Assembly (NCBI GenBank): GCA_964467175.1
Contig: CAYXNY010000017.1
Location: forward strand, 1 to 11,663
Direction of reading: 5' to 3'
Origin: JAWAFD01 sp964467175
GTDB lineage: Archaea > Micrarchaeota > Micrarchaeia > Anstonellales > J096
Length of the DNA: 11,663 bases
Below the pieces are notes generated by a model. That model searched no databases and was not told the DNA's origin. It worked only from the letters and a program-made list of their open reading frames with translations. The position numbers were made by a program, and so were the translations under genes. Below are positions 5,649-11,663 of this stretch, piece by piece (position 1 is the first letter of the stretch; every line of letters begins with the position of its first letter).

Positions 5649-6646
5649 ACGATTTCCTTCATTCTTTTTTCCCTGAGCGCCCTTTTCAACTCAACTGCTA
5701 TTCTCCTCCCTATAAACATATCCTTTCCGTACGCAAATTCCGCATATGGATGGTAGAGAATGTTCGTCCCGGCGACTATTCTTGCCGAGATTTCAAACGC
5801 ATATATCTCCAAATCCGGAGTTACTATCGTCTCCACGCAGAATGGGCCAAAAATTCCGCCGAATATTTTTTTGGAAGCATGCACAACAGCGTCCCCTATT
5901 TTTACATAGTCCAGAAGCAGGCTTTCCCTCAGGATGATGCTTTCATTTGCAACTATTGTAAATGATATATCAGAATATCCGGCCGCGATGGCCCTTGCGA
6001 ACTCATCCGCGTTGCTTTCTATCCTTCTGTCCACTCCAAGAAGCTCAACCCCGCCAAAAATTGAGTTGAAGTAATGCGGGTACGCCCTTATACCTGAGAT
6101 GAATTCCTGCGCAACCGCCTTTCTTTTCCCAACTTTATTTTTATATTCTTCATAGCTTTTGACGATGGGGTACCCTCTTCCGCCTTTTGCGCCGGGAAAT
6201 TTTACTATTACTGGTTTTTTTATCTCCTTTGGCTTCATGGTTTTCGGAACATTTATGCCGGCCTTTCTTAGCCAAGAGAGCATCCTTTCCCTGTCGCGCT
6301 CATAAACAAGCGACTGTCTGTTTCCATATATCGGCACTTCGGCGTCATCCAGCTTTTTTCCCAAATACTCAACAAAAGAGCCATGCGGAATTATTACCCC
6401 GCTTCTCGCGACAATCTCGCTGAAATCAACATCTCTATAGTCATCAACTATTACAAACTCGTCGGGTTTTGTGTTCGGAAAGCGCTCGTAGAGTTTTTTC
6501 TTTTCTTTTGTGCATATGCCTATTGTTTTTATCCCTTCAAGTTTTGCGCCGTAAAAAATCTGCAGGGCAGAGTGGGAGCAGAGGGTGGCTATCTTCAATT
6601 CTTTATATCCCTCCAGCAGCCGGTCTATTCTCTCCTTCGGGATCAT
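5642..6646 (-). CDS. purP: PurP-family ATP-grasp ligase (FAICAR synthetase-like), second gene of pair
   Basis: PurP makes FAICAR from AICAR, formate and ATP, the penultimate step of archaeal inosinate synthesis. The 334-residue product has the family order: N-terminal DUF1246-like domain with A-T-L-C-S-H-S-A-L (20-28) and V-I-I-P-H-G-S-F (84-91); an ATP-grasp segment with V-K-F-P-G-A-K-G-G-R-G-Y (148-159); E-L-L-G-V-D-R-R-I-E-S-N (201-212); R-E-S-L-L (240-244); and the DUF1297-like end with G-P-F-C-V-E, F-E-I-S-A-R-I-V-A-G-T-N (284-295) and G-R-R-I-A-V-E-L. It keeps the glycine-rich nucleotide loop, unlike its neighbour. The ATG at 6646 overlaps the stop of the upstream paralogue (ATGA), so translation is coupled. 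It is slightly short for the family. Another ATP-grasp reaction remains possible. Confidence 0.85.
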   Translation of the reverse strand: MIPKERIDRLLEGYKELKIATLCSHSALQIFYGAKLEGIKTIGICTKEKKKLYERFPNTKPDEFVIVDDYRDVDFSEIVARSGVIIPHGSFVEYLGKKLDDAEVPIYGNRQSLVYERDRERMLSWLRKAGINVPKTMKPKEIKKPVIVKFPGAKGGRGYPIVKSYEEYKNKVGKRKAVAQEFISGIRAYPHYFNSIFGGVELLGVDRRIESNADEFARAIAAGYSDISFTIVANESIILRESLLLDYVKIGDAVVHASKKIFGGIFGPFCVETIVTPDLEIYAFEISARIVAGTNILYHPYAEFAYGKDMFIGRRIAVELKRALREKRMKEIVY

Positions 6647-7713
6647 GTTGTCACCTCGTCCAGCATCTCCTTGTTTATCGCCTCCCGTATCTCAATCGCA
6701 AGCCTTTCCCCAACCCCGCACCCTCTTCTATGCAGGTAGTAGCAGTAAGGGGTGAACCTTATTCCGGGGGAGCCGGGCATCCTTAAGCTTACATCAAAAA
6801 CCTTTATCTCTTCATTTCCATCTATAAATCCTTGAAGCGCAAATGGTCCGGCAAATTTTCCGTATTCTTTCTCAACAGCAGAAACAAATCTCTCGCCAAT
6901 CTCAAAAACCTTTTCCAAAAAGCTTTCCCTTACTGTGCATGCGGAATGGCCTATCTCTATGTTTTTTGGTCTTTTATGCTTCAGCGCCTCAAGTTGAACA
7001 TCGGCAGGAAGGTGGAGGAACCCGTCCAGGTCCGTCTGCCTCCTTGTGTCAAGTCCCAGAAGCTCGAGCTCTTCATTAACTTTTGAGTAGAAAAAATTGA
7101 AATTGAACTGCGCGCCGATCACAAACTCCTCTATCCTCGCATTTTTCAAATCTTCTTCTTTAACCATTCCTGCGCTGAGCATCTGGCTCGCCTTTTCCAT
7201 GTAATCGTCATAGGAGGAGACAACAAAAAATGCCCTTTCATATCTTCTCTTTGCCTCGCTGACTTTAACAATAGCAAGAGAGTCTATATCCTCTGGCCTG
7301 CTGTAAACCTTTGGCATTTTTATTCCCGCTTTTTCCAAAAGGTAGAACTGGTTTTTTGGAGCGTCCCTTTCCTCTGCTCTAAGGAGGAATTTGTTTCCAA
7401 AAATCGGGAAATGGATGTCTTTTTCTATCGTATCATATCCGACATAAACCGCAAAGCTCCTGTTCGGCACGAAAACCGTGTCCTCGAGCTTTTTCTGAAC
7501 ATCCTTGTTCGCGACCTGCTTGAATTCATCAAGAATTATCGTACTGTCAACAACACCTATGATTATTCCATTCCTCACCCTTGTTTTGTAGTATTTATCG
7601 TAGGGCTTTTCCCTTCCTTTTTTGCACACAACTAGGCTCTTGAAATTGTGGCGCTTCGCGCCCTCGCAAACATCCAAGGCAGAATGGCTTCCCAAAGTTG
7701 AGATGGTTTCCAT
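6643..7713 (-). CDS. PurP-family ATP-grasp ligase paralogue, divergent loops
   Basis: The 356-residue product is homologous to its downstream neighbour: S-T-L-G-S-H-S-A-L-D (5-14), V-F-V-P-N-R-S-F (80-87), P-I-F-G-N-K-F-L-L-R (103-112), E-L-L-G-L-D-T-R (217-224), V-R-E-S-F-L (261-266), G-P-F-A-L-Q (289-294) and G-E-R-L-A-I-E-I. It differs at key places. The glycine-rich G-A-K-G-G-R-G-Y loop of the neighbour is replaced by S-E-A-K-R-R-Y-E-R-A-F-F (152-163), and A-R-I-V-A-G-T-N by L-R-M-P-G-S-P-G (310-317). From memory, other archaeal PurP-like proteins carry an E-A-K-x-x-x-E-R-x-F-F variant, so this may be a distinct subfamily rather than a dead enzyme. Its role (FAICAR synthetase, partner subunit or another ligase) is not settled by sequence. 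A TATA box at about 7733-7743 predicts a leaderless transcript. Confidence 0.8.
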   Translation of the reverse strand: METISTLGSHSALDVCEGAKRHNFKSLVVCKKGREKPYDKYYKTRVRNGIIIGVVDSTIILDEFKQVANKDVQKKLEDTVFVPNRSFAVYVGYDTIEKDIHFPIFGNKFLLRAEERDAPKNQFYLLEKAGIKMPKVYSRPEDIDSLAIVKVSEAKRRYERAFFVVSSYDDYMEKASQMLSAGMVKEEDLKNARIEEFVIGAQFNFNFFYSKVNEELELLGLDTRRQTDLDGFLHLPADVQLEALKHKRPKNIEIGHSACTVRESFLEKVFEIGERFVSAVEKEYGKFAGPFALQGFIDGNEEIKVFDVSLRMPGSPGIRFTPYCYYLHRRGCGVGERLAIEIREAINKEMLDEVTT

Positions 7714-7732
7714 AAAATATAATGAATAAGAA

Positions 7733-7743
7733 ATATTATAAAT
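7733..7743 (-). promoter_or_regulatory. TATA box of the purP pair, overlapping the cca stop codon
   Basis: The minus strand reads ATTTATAATAT, centred about 25 bases before the ATG at 7713, which predicts a leaderless mRNA. The box includes the TAA stop of cca (7736-7738). The purP pair can therefore be transcribed on its own as well as by read-through from cca. Confidence 0.6.
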
Positions 7744-8980
7744 GTTCTTTTTTCCACACTTCCGCCGAAAGCACGCCCCAAAACCTGCTCAGCACCTTTT
7801 CTTTTTTGTATATCTTCACCCTCTTTTTGTTCTTCTCATATTTTGAGGGGAGGGTGGATTTTAGGAATATGCGGAGCCATCCTTCTATCTCCTGCGGCTG
7901 TTTTTCAAGGGCATATATCCGGTCTCCTTTAACAAATGTCTTTTTGTGCTTCCTTTTGAATTCAAAAATATTTTTTTCGTCCTCAAGCGGAGGGCCCCTC
8001 TGCACTGCACAGGGAGGAAGCTTGTCCGGAAAATAGTGAATTACAAGCGCCGAAGTTTTGTTGTCATCGTGCAGAAAAATGTTTTCAATGAAAAACCCTT
8101 TTTGGGATAGAAAGCGCTCAAGTTGGCTTTTTAGTTTTCTCAACTGCCCCCATTTTATATCATCAACAACCTTCGGGGAGGGAAAAGAAACAGCAATAAT
8201 GTTTGCGAATTTTTCTGCGAGCTGTTTTCTGCCAAGTTTTTTTATTTTCGGTGAGAAGAATTCTTCGCTGGGATTTTTCAGAAACGCTTTTGCAAGCAAA
8301 ACAAACCTTTCAAAATTTTCCCTGCTCAGAGGAGAAGCAACATTTCTTTTTGCATCCACGGGGTCGATGAACACAAGCGGCTCGGGCGTTTGCGGCTTCC
8401 AATTTGCTGCCTCTTTAAGCAGTTTTTCAAACGACCCGTACTTGATGATCAAAAGCTCGCAGAGATAACCTGAAAAACCTTGAGTTTTTATCTCCGCACC
8501 GTAAAGGTCGTTTGCCTTCAAAAATTGTTTCAGCAGAAGCACCTCTTTTATTTGGGATTTTTTCAGATGTTTTTTTATGTACTGGATATGAAACTGCGTC
8601 CTGTCGACGGCCGTGCCCATCTCTGAAATGCTTTTCAGCTTGTAGGCGGGGACAACATCAAATTTTATTTTTTTGTAATAGAAGCGCGCGTAGGGATGCT
8701 CGGCGTAATGCACGAAAACTTTTTTGAAAACCTTCCTGCATGCCCCTATGACAATCCTTCCCATCTCTTCCTTCGAGTATTTTTTTGGGAAGAGGAAGAA
8801 GAGGTCGACATCGGCCTCTCCGCGCAGAGAGGTTCCTTTGGCAACCGAACCCATGAGCATGGGCTGGGCGGAGCGGATGTGTTTTTTTAATTTTGAAATC
8901 ACTTCTTTCGCCGCCGCATTCAGCATTCGCATCTCGGTTTTCGAAGGGGAAATTTTCTCAAGGAGTTTGTGAAAACGCAT
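7736..8980 (-). CDS. cca: CCA tRNA nucleotidyltransferase, class I (archaeal)
   Basis: This enzyme adds or repairs the 3'-terminal CCA of tRNAs using CTP and ATP without a nucleic-acid template. The 414-residue product has the class I nucleotidyltransferase signature: G-S-V-A-K-G-T (44-50), then D-V-D (57-59) and a third acidic residue in F-D-V-V-P-A-Y (107-113), which together bind the catalytic metals. It also shows the archaeal family segments D-R-T-Q-F-H (126-131), L-L-K-Q-F-L-K (149-155), G-F-S-G-Y-L-C-E-L-L (168-177), F-I-D-P-V-D-A-K-R-N-V-A (204-215) and R-G-P-P (328-331). It is somewhat shorter than many archaeal homologues but looks complete. The start ATG at 8980 lies 25 bases after a TATA box. 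It is essential in this genome if tRNA genes lack CCA, as the tRNA-Ser gene here does. Confidence 0.95.
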   Translation of the reverse strand: MRFHKLLEKISPSKTEMRMLNAAAKEVISKLKKHIRSAQPMLMGSVAKGTSLRGEADVDLFFLFPKKYSKEEMGRIVIGACRKVFKKVFVHYAEHPYARFYYKKIKFDVVPAYKLKSISEMGTAVDRTQFHIQYIKKHLKKSQIKEVLLLKQFLKANDLYGAEIKTQGFSGYLCELLIIKYGSFEKLLKEAANWKPQTPEPLVFIDPVDAKRNVASPLSRENFERFVLLAKAFLKNPSEEFFSPKIKKLGRKQLAEKFANIIAVSFPSPKVVDDIKWGQLRKLKSQLERFLSQKGFFIENIFLHDDNKTSALVIHYFPDKLPPCAVQRGPPLEDEKNIFEFKRKHKKTFVKGDRIYALEKQPQEIEGWLRIFLKSTLPSKYEKNKKRVKIYKKEKVLSRFWGVLSAEVWKKEHL

Positions 8981-9000
8981 GAAATATAGTATTTTCTATG

Positions 9001-9010
9001 AATTAAAAGC
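9001..9010 (-). promoter_or_regulatory. TATA box of cca
   Basis: The minus strand reads GCTTTTAATT, centred about 25 bases before the cca ATG, again at leaderless spacing. Confidence 0.55.
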
Positions 9011-9027
9011 TTTTGCCCCCACGAGAT

Positions 9028-9040
9028 AAACTTAATAAAC
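9028..9040 (+). promoter_or_regulatory. Probable TATA box of the 71-residue repeat protein gene
   Basis: AAACTTAATAAAC is centred about 37 bases before the ATG. A transcript starting 25 bases downstream would have a leader of about 12 bases that includes GGTGA at 9062-9066, four bases before the ATG. It faces away from the cca promoter. Confidence 0.45.
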
Positions 9041-9070
9041 CTTTCCATTCTATTCTATCACGGTGAGAGA

Positions 9071-9286
9071 ATGGCTGAAAGGATCGGAAGGGAAAAGGTA
9101 AATAGGGAAGAAGGATACCTGTACTTTATCGGAAAGGACGGTTATGTCTGGGCAACGCCGATGAAGCACAACAAAAGCGGAAGGAAGAAAAAGGTTGGGA
9201 ATGAAAAAATAACAAAACAGGAAGGATACCTTTACTTCCTTGGAAAGGACGGTTATGTTTACAGGGCGAGGATGAAGAATGCATAA
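9071..9286 (+). CDS. Small protein of two tandem EGYLYFxGKDGYV units
   Basis: The 71-residue, strongly basic product consists of two copies of one unit of about 29 residues (4-32 and 41-69) joined by H-N-K-S-G-R-K-K. Each copy reads E-K-[VI], four to five variable residues, then E-G-Y-L-Y-F-x-G-K-D-G-Y-V and a closing M-K. The G-K-D-G-Y-V turn flanked by aromatic strands suggests a small beta-hairpin module, perhaps pairing the two halves in one fold (inference). I recall similar short proteins in other archaeal genomes but know no function, so none is assigned. The basic charge would suit nucleic-acid or ribosome binding. The start is supported by GGTGA at 9062-9066. The gene stands alone, with its own promoter and a long T-rich terminator. 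Confidence 0.8.
   Translation: MAERIGREKVNREEGYLYFIGKDGYVWATPMKHNKSGRKKKVGNEKITKQEGYLYFLGKDGYVYRARMKNA
9080..9277 (+). repeat. Internal coding duplication (units 9080-9166 and 9191-9277)
   Basis: The two units are alike at protein and DNA level; for example GGAAAGGACGGTTATGT occurs in both (near 9130 and 9241). The close DNA match in the core suggests a duplication kept under strong selection or by gene conversion. Confidence 0.75.
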
Positions 9287-9328
9287 TCTTTTTTCCCTTT
9301 TTATCTTTTCCATTTTTATTTTTTATTA
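9287..9328 (+). terminator. Poly-T rich archaeal terminator
   Basis: Directly after the stop codon comes a stretch of about 42 bases with several runs of four to six T. This matches intrinsic archaeal termination at U-rich RNA without a stem-loop. Confidence 0.65.
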
Positions 9329-9352
9329 AGCGCCTGCAAAGAAGCGGGTAGA

Positions 9353-9362
9353 TTTTTAAAGC
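9353..9362 (+). promoter_or_regulatory. TATA box of the lipoprotein-like gene
   Basis: TTTTTAAAGC is centred about 25 bases before the ATG at 9382, again predicting a leaderless mRNA. No Shine-Dalgarno sequence precedes the ATG. Confidence 0.55.
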
Positions 9363-9381
9363 ATTTCGCTGAATTCTAAAC

Positions 9382-11663
9382 ATGCGAAGGGTTGCGGTTT
9401 CGCTTGTTTTTTTTCTGCTCCTCCTGTCCTCGGGATGCATAGCCGAAAAAAAGGTTGAAATGGGGCAATACGAGAAAATATACTCGATGAGCTTTGAGGA
9501 TGTTGATGACGACGGGTTCGCGGATGTGAGGTACTATCGGTTCAGCCCGCACACTGCCGAGGACAAGGAGGTGAAGCTTGCGGTCGCGAGAATCGTGATC
9601 GTTTCGCCCAAGGAAGCTGAGGCAATAGTGTATGATGTGAATGAGATTTCCGAGCAGGAGGCGGGCGAGATGCAGTCGCTCATGCTTTCTTTCAGCGCAG
9701 GCAAGAAGGAAAGCGAGCTCCAGTGCAGGCAGAGTATTGGAATAGGAACCGGTTCTTGCACGAGCGCGGAAACATGCGCGGATGTATGCACATCCCCATC
9801 TTGCAGAAAGTACAAAGAGTACGCAAGGGAGCCGCTCGGATATTCTATATATTCTTTTTATGAGGATACAAACGAGCTGGACAAGCTCGTAAGCGAGGTT
9901 GAAAATTCCATCCCGGCGCTCAGCACAGCGAGCAAAAGCCAGAGGGCGCTCGTTCTGCAGAAGCTCGACAGGATTTTTGTTTTGGCCATGAGGATAAACG
10001 CAAACCCGCTCATGGACAAGAATGCATTCGGCCTATGTCTTCCGATCCATTACGATATTGAAACGCTGAAGCAGGTTGCCAATAAGCTGGGGAACTCGAC
10101 AAGAACGATAACAAGCTACGAATATATTGTGGTTTTGCAGGTTGACAGCGAGGCGAAGGGGGCGTATGTTGAAACATACGTAAAAGATGGACTGCCGAAC
10201 GCGGTGAGCTCGACCATGACAAAACTCAACCTCTTCCAGGGAGGAAATGTTTACGCACACGCACCCGTAAGAATAATGTGGCCTGGAATAAAATCATCAA
10301 CCTATCCGAAATACTTCCTTTTCTACAGCGCTGTTTCAACGCTTGAGCCCAGGCAGGAGATTTTTGAAAGGTGGGGCGCGCCGGAAGTGACCTTGCGGGT
10401 GATTTCGCTTGAAGCTATTCCGTTTTTCATGGACGCGCTGAACATAACGAAAAGCGTTTTTGCGCAAACTGTTGCGTATGGGTATTACATTGCGTTTGCT
10501 GTTTCTATGGCAGTGTGGAGCATAGTCTGCCTCATCGCCCTGCAGATTCTGAAATCGCTCTTCGCCGTCATATTTGCAATAACGGACAGAAGAGATATTG
10601 TAAGGGAGTTCGTGCGTTCGTTCGGAGAGGCGAACATCTACCTAGGAAGGTTTGCGCTCGGGGCAGTTCTCCTTCTTGCCATTGGCTACGCGCTCCAGAC
10701 CTACGTTGCAAAGCCGGTTGCGGAGCAGGAGCTTGTGTTCAGCAGTATGCTGGAGCATATGGGGAAGGATTTGGTCGGGTTTTTGGCGTTCATTTCATTC
10801 TTCCTTGGGATAAACTTGGTTTACCTCATCATTGAGGACAGAGTGAAGGGTGCGGTTGGAGGAAAGGAGTATTACAAGAGCATTACTGAGCTCAGCCCCC
10901 AGGCAAACGCGCTCAAGTTGAAAGATTTGAAGAAGCTGATGGAGGAGCTGAGGCACGAAATAAATGTATATAATGAAAAAAGAATAGATACAAGCAAGGA
11001 GTATGATCTGCTTCTTTCAGTCCCGCTGGAAAGATTGGAGAAAATGATCGCGGAGAACGAAGACCAGAGGGCGGTGAGGGATATAATAAAGGCGTATACT
11101 GAAAAAATTGAGGATGCAAAGGCTACGCTGAAAGAGAAGGAGGAAATAAGCAGGGAGAGCTGGGCGAAATGGGAGGCGTACATCTTCTCCCTTCTGGAAG
11201 AGAGCGATGCAGTTGCGCTTGACGCTATGATAAGCATCCCGCAGGCATGGAGGGTTTGGGCTGCGAACAAGTTTATTGAGGAGCATCCTGAAGAAGGAGT
11301 CGTGCTTGAGGGGGAGGTGTTGCAGAGGAGCGCGAAGGGGCCTGAGGGGACTGCGCAGAATTTGATTACCGCGATGGTGAGGAAAGGGGTCGCAACCGGC
11401 GGGGTAGTACTAAAAGACGGAAAGATGCTCGGCGGGTATTTCGGAAAGGGAAAGGCGAATGTTCTCAAAATTCTTATACTGAAAGCCCTTAGCGAGATGG
11501 AGAGCCTGACAAAAGGAATGTTCGGAGAGGAGATTGAAAAAGTCGAAGTGGATGGGAAAAAAGAAAAGGCATTCGTTATTAAGGAGGGAAACGCAACCGC
11601 ATTTGTCATCTGCCCGCATGAAAAAATAGATGAAGCGAAGGAGATGTTGAAAAAGAAGCTTGG
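9382..11663 (+). CDS. Lipoprotein-like membrane protein with three TM segments and cytoplasmic coiled coil (3' truncated)
   Basis: The frame stays open for 760 codons and leaves the window without a stop. I do not recognise the whole protein. Residues 1-19 look like a lipoprotein signal (R-R, hydrophobic core, L-S-S-G-C, lipid site C19). D-V-D-D-D-G-F-A-D (40-48) fits a calcium-loop pattern. A Cys cluster lies at 115-141 (C115, C126, C132, C136, C141). The extracytoplasmic domain runs to about 360 and includes sequons at N238 and N354. Membrane segments are at about 368-398, 421-443 and 464-484. Then follow a charged coiled coil (about 510-600) and a terminal domain (about 655-760) with the strand order G-G-V-V-L-K-D-G-K-M-L-G, a long helix, and A-F-V-I-K-E-G-N-A-T-A-F-V-I-C. 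This layout resembles a roadblock/LC7 or longin-like fold (inference). Three segments after an outside N-terminus put the tail in the cytoplasm. It may be a transmembrane signalling or envelope-organising protein. Confidence 0.8.
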   Translation, partial: MRRVAVSLVFFLLLLSSGCIAEKKVEMGQYEKIYSMSFEDVDDDGFADVRYYRFSPHTAEDKEVKLAVARIVIVSPKEAEAIVYDVNEISEQEAGEMQSLMLSFSAGKKESELQCRQSIGIGTGSCTSAETCADVCTSPSCRKYKEYAREPLGYSIYSFYEDTNELDKLVSEVENSIPALSTASKSQRALVLQKLDRIFVLAMRINANPLMDKNAFGLCLPIHYDIETLKQVANKLGNSTRTITSYEYIVVLQVDSEAKGAYVETYVKDGLPNAVSSTMTKLNLFQGGNVYAHAPVRIMWPGIKSSTYPKYFLFYSAVSTLEPRQEIFERWGAPEVTLRVISLEAIPFFMDALNITKSVFAQTVAYGYYIAFAVSMAVWSIVCLIALQILKSLFAVIFAITDRRDIVREFVRSFGEANIYLGRFALGAVLLLAIGYALQTYVAKPVAEQELVFSSMLEHMGKDLVGFLAFISFFLGINLVYLIIEDRVKGAVGGKEYYKSITELSPQANALKLKDLKKLMEELRHEINVYNEKRIDTSKEYDLLLSVPLERLEKMIAENEDQRAVRDIIKAYTEKIEDAKATLKEKEEISRESWAKWEAYIFSLLEESDAVALDAMISIPQAWRVWAANKFIEEHPEEGVVLEGEVLQRSAKGPEGTAQNLITAMVRKGVATGGVVLKDGKMLGGYFGKGKANVLKILILKALSEMESLTKGMFGEEIEKVEVDGKKEKAFVIKEGNATAFVICPHEKIDEAKEMLKKKL

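Noticed and set aside
6643..7713. Pseudogene status of the divergent PurP paralogue
   Set aside because: The frame is intact at normal length and translationally coupled, with most family motifs kept. The altered loops look like a subfamily rather than decay.
9050..9440. Minus-strand open frames with apparent internal repeats
   Set aside because: The repeats are the mirror of the duplication in the plus-strand 71-residue gene, which has a promoter, ribosome binding site and conserved-looking pattern.
10872..11609. 245-codon minus-strand open frame
   Set aside because: Its Ser/Phe-rich translation is what the antisense of a Lys/Glu-rich coiled coil yields. The plus strand carries a continuous 760-codon frame with signal peptide and membrane segments.
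1..11663. CRISPR array or defence island
   Set aside because: No regularly spaced direct repeats and no Cas, nuclease or toxin-antitoxin signatures were seen. The only tandem repeats are within coding regions.

Overview
This window most likely comes from a small-genome archaeon of the DPANN type, possibly Micrarchaeota- or Diapherotrites-like (the lineage is inference). The domain is supported by an archaeal RNA polymerase subunit K, two PurP-family purine enzymes (known essentially from archaea), a class I (archaeal) CCA-adding enzyme, TATA boxes about 25 bases before many start codons (leaderless transcripts), U-rich terminators, and a serine tRNA gene with an intron in its T-loop. Genes are tightly packed, and convergent neighbours overlap at their 3' ends.

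Layout. 1-292: no gene visible, but several strong hairpins (possible unassigned structured RNA or leader) and a TATA box. 293-1274 (+): a two-membrane-segment PH-like (bPH2/YdbS-type) protein with a coiled-coil tail, directly followed by rpoK. 1225-4770 (-): two genes for exported or anchored proteins, a 989-residue multidomain surface protein and a small, sequon-rich membrane-anchored protein. 4868-5095 (+): tRNA-Ser(GCT), interrupted by a 146-base intron between tRNA positions 59 and 60. 5118-5648 (+): a GNAT acetyltransferase. 5642-8980 (-): cca followed by two translationally coupled purP paralogues. 9071-9286 (+): a 71-residue protein made of two copies of one unit. 9382 to the window end (+): a long open frame, cut off by the window edge, for a lipoprotein-like protein with three membrane segments, a coiled coil and a possible roadblock/LC7-like cytoplasmic domain.

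How the parts connect. The tRNA gene encodes no 3' CCA, so its product needs the CCA-adding enzyme encoded about 3 kb away as well as intron removal by the tRNA splicing endonuclease. The two PurP proteins point to formate-dependent inosinate synthesis or a related ATP-grasp reaction. The surface locus and the truncated lipoprotein gene belong to the cell envelope. The best leads are the T-loop tRNA intron with a bulge-helix-type splice motif, the four-fold Cys-paired module in the surface protein, the architecture of the truncated membrane protein, and the unexplained structured DNA in the first 250 bases.
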